Assembly: GCF_009908295.1 (NCBI RefSeq)
Contig: NZ_JAAALO010000008.1
Span: 248,001-312,000 of the forward strand
Origin: Micromonospora rubida
Lineage (GTDB): Bacteria; Actinomycetota; Actinomycetes; Mycobacteriales; Micromonosporaceae
DNA length: 64,000 nucleotides
Direction of reading: 5' to 3'
Part shown: positions 59,395 to 64,000 of the stretch, piece by piece
Numbering within the stretch: the first letter of the stretch is position 1
Layout: each line of letters begins with the position of its first letter
Translations under genes and position numbers: made by a program
The notes under the pieces: generated by a model
Databases searched by the model: none
The model's input: the letters and a program-made list of their open reading frames with translations, nothing else
Told to the model about the DNA's origin: nothing

Positions 59395-62159
59395 CGCATC
59401 CTCCTTCGTCCGGCTCCAGCCTGCTCCGGCGCGGGATCGCCGGTCAGGGCCGCCGGGCCCGAACCCTGGGCCGTTGGTCCCGAGTCCCCGTCGCCGGCGG
59501 GGTCGGGCACCGCGTCGGCAGGGCCGGGATCCTTGTGGGGCACCGCCGAGGTGGGGCCCGGTCCGGTGCGGGCGCCGCCGAGGCGCGGGCGCAGCAGGCG
59601 CAGCGTCAGCCCCGGCAGCACGGCGACCGCCGCGCACGCCGCCAGCTCGGTCGCCCCGAGCGGGTCGGTGCCGAGCAGCATCCGCAGCGGCTCGACCAGC
59701 ACCCCGCCGACCTGGAGCAGCGCCGAGCCGGCCACCGCGACCAGCAGTGCCGGATTGCCCGCCCGCACGCCCGCCGGCCGGGGCGCCCGGACCGCCAGCG
59801 CCACCCCGAGCTGCGCCAGGCCCAGGACCACGAACACCACCGACTGCCAGGGGCGGTCCCAGCGGGCGGCGGCCACCCCGGCGCCGAGCACCACGGCCGC
59901 GATCAGACCGCCGGTGAGCAGGACGTCCCGGCCCAGGCCGGCGCCCAGCACCGACTCCTGCGGCGAGCGCGGCGCACGGCGCAGCGTCCCCGGCTCGGCC
60001 GGCTCCGCCCCGAGCGCCACGCCCGGCACCCCGTGGGTGAGCAGGTTGATCCAGAGGATCTGCGCCGGCAGCAGCGGCACGGGCAGCCCGAACAGCGGGC
60101 CAAGCAGCATCACCGCGATCTCGGCGACCCCGCCGGACAGGGCGTAGCGCAGGAACCGGCGGATGTTGTCGTAGATGCGCCGGCCCTCGCCGATCGCGGC
60201 GGCGACGGTGGACAGCTCGTCGTCGACCAGCACCAGGTCGGCGGCCTGCCGGGCCACCTCCGTGCCCCCGCCCATCGCCACCCCGATGTCGGCGCGGCGC
60301 AGCGCCGGGGCGTCGTTGACCCCGTCGCCGGTCATCGCCACCACGTGCCCCCGGGACTGCAACCCGGCGATGATGTCGAGCTTCTGCTCCGGCTGGGTGC
60401 GCGCGTACACCCGGGCCGCCGGGTGCGCGTCGGCCAGCTCGCCGTCGTCGCCCCGGACCAGCGGGTCGCCGTCGCGCCAGAGCCCGAGCTGACCGCCGAT
60501 CGCGGCGGCCGTCGCGGGGTGGTCCCCGGTGATCAGCAGCAACCGGACCCCGGCCGCGTCGAAGCTCGCCGCGAGGTCGGCGGCGCCGGCCCGCAGCGGA
60601 TCGCCGACAGCGACCAGCCCCGCGGGGCGCAGCCCGGTCGGCGCGGCCGGGTCGGGCCGGGTCTCCACCAGCGCCGTCGCGACTGCGAGCACCCGCAGCC
60701 CCGCGCCGGCCAGCTCGTGCGCCCGGGCGGTCAGCGCGGCGACCTCCGCGTCGTCCGCGTCGAGCAGCGGCGCGGTGAGGACGTTCTCCGGGGCGCCCTT
60801 GCACACCACCAGCCAGCGGCCGTCGCAGGACCGGTGCACCGTGGTCATCCGGCGGTTCGCCTGGTCGAACGGGTGCTCGGCGACCCGTGGCCAGGCGGCC
60901 CGGGTGGTCGCCGGGTCCAGTCCGCACCGGGCGGCGAAGGCCACCAGCGCCGCCTCCAGCGGGTCGCCCACCGCGTCCCAGCCCGGCCGCTCGTCCGTCG
61001 GTGGGGAGAGCGCGGCGTCGTTGCAGAGCAGCCCGGCCCGCGCCAGGCGGCGCAGCCCGTCCGGTACGGCCACCGTGGCGCCGTCGCGTCGCACCGTCCC
61101 GCGCGGCTCGTAGCCCATGCCGGCGACGTCGTACGCGGCCCCGTCGACGGTCACCGCCCGCTGCACCGCCATCCGGCCCTCGGTCAGGGTGCCCGTCTTG
61201 TCGGACGCGATCACGGTCACCGAGCCCAGCGTCTCCACGGCGTGCAGCCGCCGGGGGATGGCCCGCACCGTGGCCATCCGACCGGCCCCGAGCGCCAGGG
61301 CCAGGGTCACCACGGCCGGCAGCGACTCCGGCACCGCCGCGACGACGAGGCTGACGGCGGTGACCGCCATCTCCACCACCGGCCGCCCGCCGAGGACGCC
61401 GATGCCGAACACGAGCCCGGACAGCGCCACCGCGACCAACCCGAGCATCCGGCCCAGGCCGGCGAGCCGGCGCTGCAACGGGGTGGCCCCCGGCCGGGTG
61501 GCGGAGACCAGGGCGCTGATCCGGCCCAGCGCGCTTGCCGTCCCGGTACGGACCACCGTGCCCACCGCCCGGCCGACGGTCACCACCGTGCCGGCGGACA
61601 CCTCGTCGCCGACGTCCCGGCCGACCGGCACCGACTCGCCGGTCAGCGCCGACTCGTCCAGGCGCAACCGGCTCGCCTCGACCAGCCGCAGGTCCGCCGG
61701 GACGACGTCGCCGGCCTCGACGCGTACCAGGTCGTCGCGGACCACCTCGGCGGCCGGCACGACCAGGTCCTGACCGTCGCGGACCACCCGGGCGGTCGGG
61801 GCCGCGAGCTGGTCCAGCGCGGCGATCGCCCGGTCCGCCCGGACCTCCTGCACCACGCCGATCGCGGTGTTCACCAGCACGACCAGGACGATGACCGCGG
61901 TGTCCGGCCAGTCGCCGAGCGCGGCGGTGACCACGGCCGCAGCCAGCAGCAGGGCCACCAGCGGGTCGGTGAGCTGGTGCAGGACGCGGGCGGCCAGGTG
62001 CCGGCGGGCCGGCGGGGCGACGCTGTTCGGGCCGTCGGCGCGCAGCCGGGCGGCGGCCTCGGCCGAACCCAGCCCGCCCGGTTCGCCCAGCCCATCCGGT
62101 TCGCCCAACCCGCCCGGTTCGCTTAACCCGCCCGGGCGGGTCCTGGTGTCAGTGCGCAT
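59391..62159 (-). CDS. Cation-transporting P-type ATPase (P2-like)
   Basis: A 922-residue ion pump. In order: N-terminal cation ATPase domain; actuator TGES (DESALTGESVPVGRD); M4 motif AAVPESLPAVV; phosphorylation site SDKTGTLTEGRM; nucleotide domain KGAPENVL; hinge MTGDGVNDAPALRRADIGVAMG; then M5-M10. M6 reads WINLLTHGVPGVALGAEP, with His where calcium pumps have the ligand Asp (NLLTDG), so calcium is uncertain. The N-terminal ~25 residues are repeats of G-G-L-G-E-P encoded by short tandem DNA repeats near 62070-62135. The last ~80 residues are Pro/Gly-rich. Operon with USP 2. Confidence 0.9.
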   Translation of the reverse strand: MRTDTRTRPGGLSEPGGLGEPDGLGEPGGLGSAEAAARLRADGPNSVAPPARRHLAARVLHQLTDPLVALLLAAAVVTAALGDWPDTAVIVLVVLVNTAIGVVQEVRADRAIAALDQLAAPTARVVRDGQDLVVPAAEVVRDDLVRVEAGDVVPADLRLVEASRLRLDESALTGESVPVGRDVGDEVSAGTVVTVGRAVGTVVRTGTASALGRISALVSATRPGATPLQRRLAGLGRMLGLVAVALSGLVFGIGVLGGRPVVEMAVTAVSLVVAAVPESLPAVVTLALALGAGRMATVRAIPRRLHAVETLGSVTVIASDKTGTLTEGRMAVQRAVTVDGAAYDVAGMGYEPRGTVRRDGATVAVPDGLRRLARAGLLCNDAALSPPTDERPGWDAVGDPLEAALVAFAARCGLDPATTRAAWPRVAEHPFDQANRRMTTVHRSCDGRWLVVCKGAPENVLTAPLLDADDAEVAALTARAHELAGAGLRVLAVATALVETRPDPAAPTGLRPAGLVAVGDPLRAGAADLAASFDAAGVRLLLITGDHPATAAAIGGQLGLWRDGDPLVRGDDGELADAHPAARVYARTQPEQKLDIIAGLQSRGHVVAMTGDGVNDAPALRRADIGVAMGGGTEVARQAADLVLVDDELSTVAAAIGEGRRIYDNIRRFLRYALSGGVAEIAVMLLGPLFGLPVPLLPAQILWINLLTHGVPGVALGAEPAEPGTLRRAPRSPQESVLGAGLGRDVLLTGGLIAAVVLGAGVAAARWDRPWQSVVFVVLGLAQLGVALAVRAPRPAGVRAGNPALLVAVAGSALLQVGGVLVEPLRMLLGTDPLGATELAACAAVAVLPGLTLRLLRPRLGGARTGPGPTSAVPHKDPGPADAVPDPAGDGDSGPTAQGSGPAALTGDPAPEQAGAGRRRMR

Positions 62160-62428
62160 CCGTCCGCTCCCGTCCGACCGGTCCCGCCACCGCCGGCCCC
62201 CTGTTGCCCCCGCGACGCGTCACCGGGCACGCCATCCCCTCCACCGTCGTCCTCGCGGGCCGCCGGCGGCAGGGGGGTGGCGCCCGACCGGCCCGGGACC
62301 AACGGCCCTGCCGCCGGCGGCCCGCGAGGAGTCGGATGGGAGTGGACGATCGACAGGAGGTCGAGGCTGTCCACCGTTGCGGGGTTCGGGGGTGCGCCGG
62401 GCCTTGCGCCGAGGCGAGAAGAGGCGCC
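62160..62428. promoter_or_regulatory. Divergent regulatory region: 23-bp inverted repeat and DosR-like box
   Basis: Perfect 23-bp arms lie at 62252-62274 and 62306-62328 (CTCGCGGGCCGCCGGCGG at the outer side). Between them GGGACCAACGGCCC (62295-62308) matches the mycobacterial DosR box GGGACTWWAGTCCC at 11 of 14 positions. The region separates the ATPase-USP operon from the cyclic-nucleotide-binding gene. Confidence 0.5.
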
Positions 62429-62905
62429 ATGACCCCGCTGGACATGCTCCGCGACCACCCGTTCCTGGCCGACGTCCCCGAGCCCTGGCTGACCCGGCTG
62501 ACCGGGTACGCCCGCCCCGTCGTCTGGCACCCCGGCCACCGGCTGTTCCGGGCCGGTCAGCCCGCCGAGCGGTTCTGGCTGGTCCGGGGCGGGGAGGTGG
62601 CCCTGGACTTTCCGGTGCCCGGACGCGGCGACGTGGGGATCGAGTCGATCGGCCCGGGCGGGGTGCTCGGCTGGTCCTGGCTCTTCCCGCCGTACCGCTG
62701 GCAGTTCGGGGCGGTGGCCGTGCGGCGCAGCACCGCCGTCGAGTTCACCGCAGTCGGGGTGCGCCGGCTGATGGAGTCCGACGACGCGTTCGGCCGGCAG
62801 CTCACCGCCCGGTTCATGAGCGTGGTGGTGGACCGTCTCCAGGCGGCCCGGGTACGCCTGCTGGACCTGTACGGCTACCCCGCAACCCTCCCCCCAACGA
62901 CCTGA
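62429..62905 (+). CDS. Single-domain cyclic-nucleotide-binding (Crp/Fnr N-domain) protein
   Basis: 158 residues consisting only of a cNMP-binding-like beta-roll: MLRDHPFLADVPEPWLTRLTGYARPVVWHPGHRLFRAGQPAERFWLVRGGEVAL, then SIGPGGVLGWSWLFPPYRW, and a C-terminal helix. There is no DNA-binding helix-turn-helix, so it is not a classical Crp regulator. ATG 62429 is preceded by GAGAAGAGG. It is divergent from the ATPase-USP genes; similar proteins occur with dormancy genes. Ligand unknown. Confidence 0.85.
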   Translation: MTPLDMLRDHPFLADVPEPWLTRLTGYARPVVWHPGHRLFRAGQPAERFWLVRGGEVALDFPVPGRGDVGIESIGPGGVLGWSWLFPPYRWQFGAVAVRRSTAVEFTAVGVRRLMESDDAFGRQLTARFMSVVVDRLQAARVRLLDLYGYPATLPPTT

Positions 62906-62934
62906 CCACCCGCCCACCCCCACCCATCCTCCGG

Positions 62935-62990
62935 TGATCAAGGGGTTTGCGTCAGATTCCGGGCTTGGCGTGACGCAAAGCTCTTGATCA
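62935..62990. repeat. Intergenic palindrome with TGATCAAG ends
   Basis: Arms 62935-62954 and 62971-62990 match at 18 of 20 positions (TGATCAAGGGGTTTGCGTCA against its partner) with a 16-base loop. AT-rich relative to neighbours. Could terminate the upstream gene or be a dispersed element. Confidence 0.65.
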
Positions 62991-63032
62991 ACCCGTTGGT
63001 GGGGGAGGGCGCCCGGGTGGCCCGGCGGGCGG

Positions 63033-63038
63033 TAGCCT
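63033..63038 (+). promoter_or_regulatory. -10 element of the GNAT gene (leaderless)
   Basis: TAGCCT, six bases, then GTG 63045, with no ribosome binding site between. Confidence 0.55.
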
Positions 63039-63044
63039 GCGCCG

Positions 63045-63527
63045 GTGACTGCCGAGGAGCTGCGCCTGCGACCGGTGCGCGACGACGACCTGCCCCACAT
63101 CTTCGCCTTCGAGCAGGACCCGGAGGCCAACCGGGTGGCCGCCTTCGGCCCCGCCGACCCGGCCGACCGGGCGGCGTTCGACGCGCACTGGCGGCGCATC
63201 CGCGCCGACCCGGCCATCGTCACCCGCGCCGTCACCGTCGACGGCGCGGTCGTGGGTCACGTGGCCGCCTTCCCCGTCGAGGCCCAGACCGAGGTCAGCT
63301 ACTGGATCGACCGGGCCCGCTGGGGTCGCGGGTACGCCACCCGGGCCCTCGCCGCGCTGCTGGCCGAGCTGCCGCAGCGACCGGTGCACGCCCGCGCCGC
63401 CAAGGACAACGCCGCCTCCCTCGCCGTGCTGCGCAAGTGCGGCTTCGTCGTCCGCGGCGAGGACCGGGGGTACGCCAACGGTCGCGGCGCCGAGGTCGAG
63501 GAATGGGTCCTGGAACTCGCCGGCTGA
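63045..63527 (+). CDS. GNAT-family N-acetyltransferase (RimJ/RimL-like)
   Basis: A 160-residue acetyl-CoA-dependent transferase: LRLRPVRDDDLPHIFAFEQDPEAN at the start, VVGHVAAFPVEAQTEVSYWIDRARWGRGYATRALAALL with the acetyl-CoA loop R-W-G-R-G-Y-A-T, and VHARAAKDNAASLAVLRKCGFVVRGEDRGY near the end. This is the pattern of RimL-like amino-group acetyltransferases. Its substrate is unknown. Confidence 0.9.
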   Translation: MTAEELRLRPVRDDDLPHIFAFEQDPEANRVAAFGPADPADRAAFDAHWRRIRADPAIVTRAVTVDGAVVGHVAAFPVEAQTEVSYWIDRARWGRGYATRALAALLAELPQRPVHARAAKDNAASLAVLRKCGFVVRGEDRGYANGRGAEVEEWVLELAG

Positions 63528-63573
63528 CCCGGGGGGCCGGCGGACAGGCAGGCGGGCTGAGCTGGATTGCCAC

Positions 63574-63579
63574 TAGTCT
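63574..63579 (+). promoter_or_regulatory. -10 element of the last gene (leaderless)
   Basis: TAGTCT, six bases, then GTG 63586. Confidence 0.5.
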
Positions 63580-63585
63580 CGCGGG

Positions 63586-64000
63586 GTGAACTGGCTGGAC
63601 TTGATCGGCTGGATCGGCTCCGCGCTGCTGGTCTGGTCGCTGCTGCAGGCGCGCGTCCTCCGGCTGCGCGCGCTCAACCTCGTCGGCTGCCTCGTGCTGA
63701 TCGGCTACAACGCCGCCCTCGCCGTCTGGCCGATGGTCGGGCTCAACGTGGTGCTCACCGTGATCAACGTGTGGTACCTGCGGAAGATGCTCGCCACCCG
63801 GCACGACGAGCAGACGTACCAGGTGGTGGAGGTCGGGGTCGACGACCAGTTCCTGGCCCACACCCTGCGGGTGCACGCCGCCGACATCGCCCGGTTCAAC
63901 CCCGGCTTCCGCTGGGGCGGGCACGCCGCCCGGCGTTCGGCGTTCCTGGTGGTCCGGGCCGACGAGGTGGTCGGGGTGGTGCTGTCGCACGCCGAGGGCG
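63586..64000 (+). CDS. Membrane protein with C-terminal soluble domain (partial, runs off the window)
   Basis: At least 138 residues are present. It starts MNWLDLIGWIGSALLVWSLL, with three hydrophobic helices in the first ~65 residues (LNLVGCLVLIGYNAALAVWP and VGLNVVLTVINVWYL), a YgjV-like inner-membrane pattern. A soluble part with Tyr/Val-rich beta-strands follows (YQVVEVGVDDQFLAHTLRVH ... SAFLVVRADEVVGVVL), which could be the beginning of a GNAT-like domain. The end is outside the window, so the second domain is unproven. Confidence 0.65.
   Translation, partial: MNWLDLIGWIGSALLVWSLLQARVLRLRALNLVGCLVLIGYNAALAVWPMVGLNVVLTVINVWYLRKMLATRHDEQTYQVVEVGVDDQFLAHTLRVHAADIARFNPGFRWGGHAARRSAFLVVRADEVVGVVLSHAEG

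Noticed and set aside
59391..62159. Annotation as a calcium pump
   Set aside because: The M6 ligand Asp is His, so ion specificity cannot be assumed.

Overview
The window is chromosomal DNA of a very high-GC actinomycete. The best fit is the family Micromonosporaceae (Micromonospora or a close relative). Evidence is the strong G/C third-position bias, the many GTG starts, the actinobacterial order pyrF-mihF-gmk-rpoZ-coaBC-metK-priA, an ATPase-degenerate actinobacterial PriA, and a rib operon with an FMN riboswitch and ribM. This placement rests on gene content and order; no database search was run. No rRNA, tRNA, CRISPR array, phage or insertion sequence is visible.

Layout. 1-5143: end of the pyrimidine operon (carB, pyrD, pyrF) with a lone bioA set into it. 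5190-11006: mihF, a degenerate gmk, rpoZ, coaBC, metK, priA. 11202-15522: a P-loop kinase fused to a ParB-like domain, then def-fmt-rsmB. 15601-16488 (minus): a septum-formation-type lipoprotein. 16901-18551: rpe and a GGDEF response regulator. 18640-23089: FMN riboswitch and ribD-ribE-ribM-ribBA-ribH. 23248-25711 (minus): a polar amino-acid ABC transporter. 25870-28651: hisE-hisG, a DMT exporter and a PH-domain membrane protein. 28817-30398: infC-rpmI-rplT behind a long structured leader, with infC apparently starting at ATC. 30482-35670: an rRNA methyltransferase, pheS-pheT and an S26 peptidase.

35695-40918 is the most unusual part. A 71-residue peptide with ten cysteines and a near-perfect ribosome binding site diverges from an operon of MauE-like, MauD/TlpA-like and ABC-exporter genes. 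An AfsR/SARP-type regulator closes the locus on the opposite strand. Both divergent promoters carry two 7-bp direct repeats at 11-bp period, ending exactly 8 bp before an identical TAGCGT -10 box. That is the textbook SARP operator layout. I read this as a dedicated system making an exported, disulfide-rich (possibly bacteriocin-like) peptide.

41130-49546: a complete arginine operon argCJBDFRGH with an ARG-box-like element at its promoter and a strong terminator. 49601-51228: a YjbR protein, an HTH protein with a repetitive tail, and a stretch with no gene that holds a microsatellite, a palindrome and an orphan terminator. 51295-57304: VOC protein, MFS transporter, alkyladenine glycosylase, BNR-propeller plus MoaD-like pair, and a luciferase-like monooxygenase with its flavin reductase. 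57394-62905: two tandem universal-stress proteins, a P-type ATPase and a lone cyclic-nucleotide-binding protein, with a DosR-like box between them, which looks like a dormancy or hypoxia module. 63045-64000: a GNAT acetyltransferase and a truncated membrane protein.

Several isolated genes show TAnnnT followed by 6-7 nt and then the start codon, which predicts leaderless transcripts.
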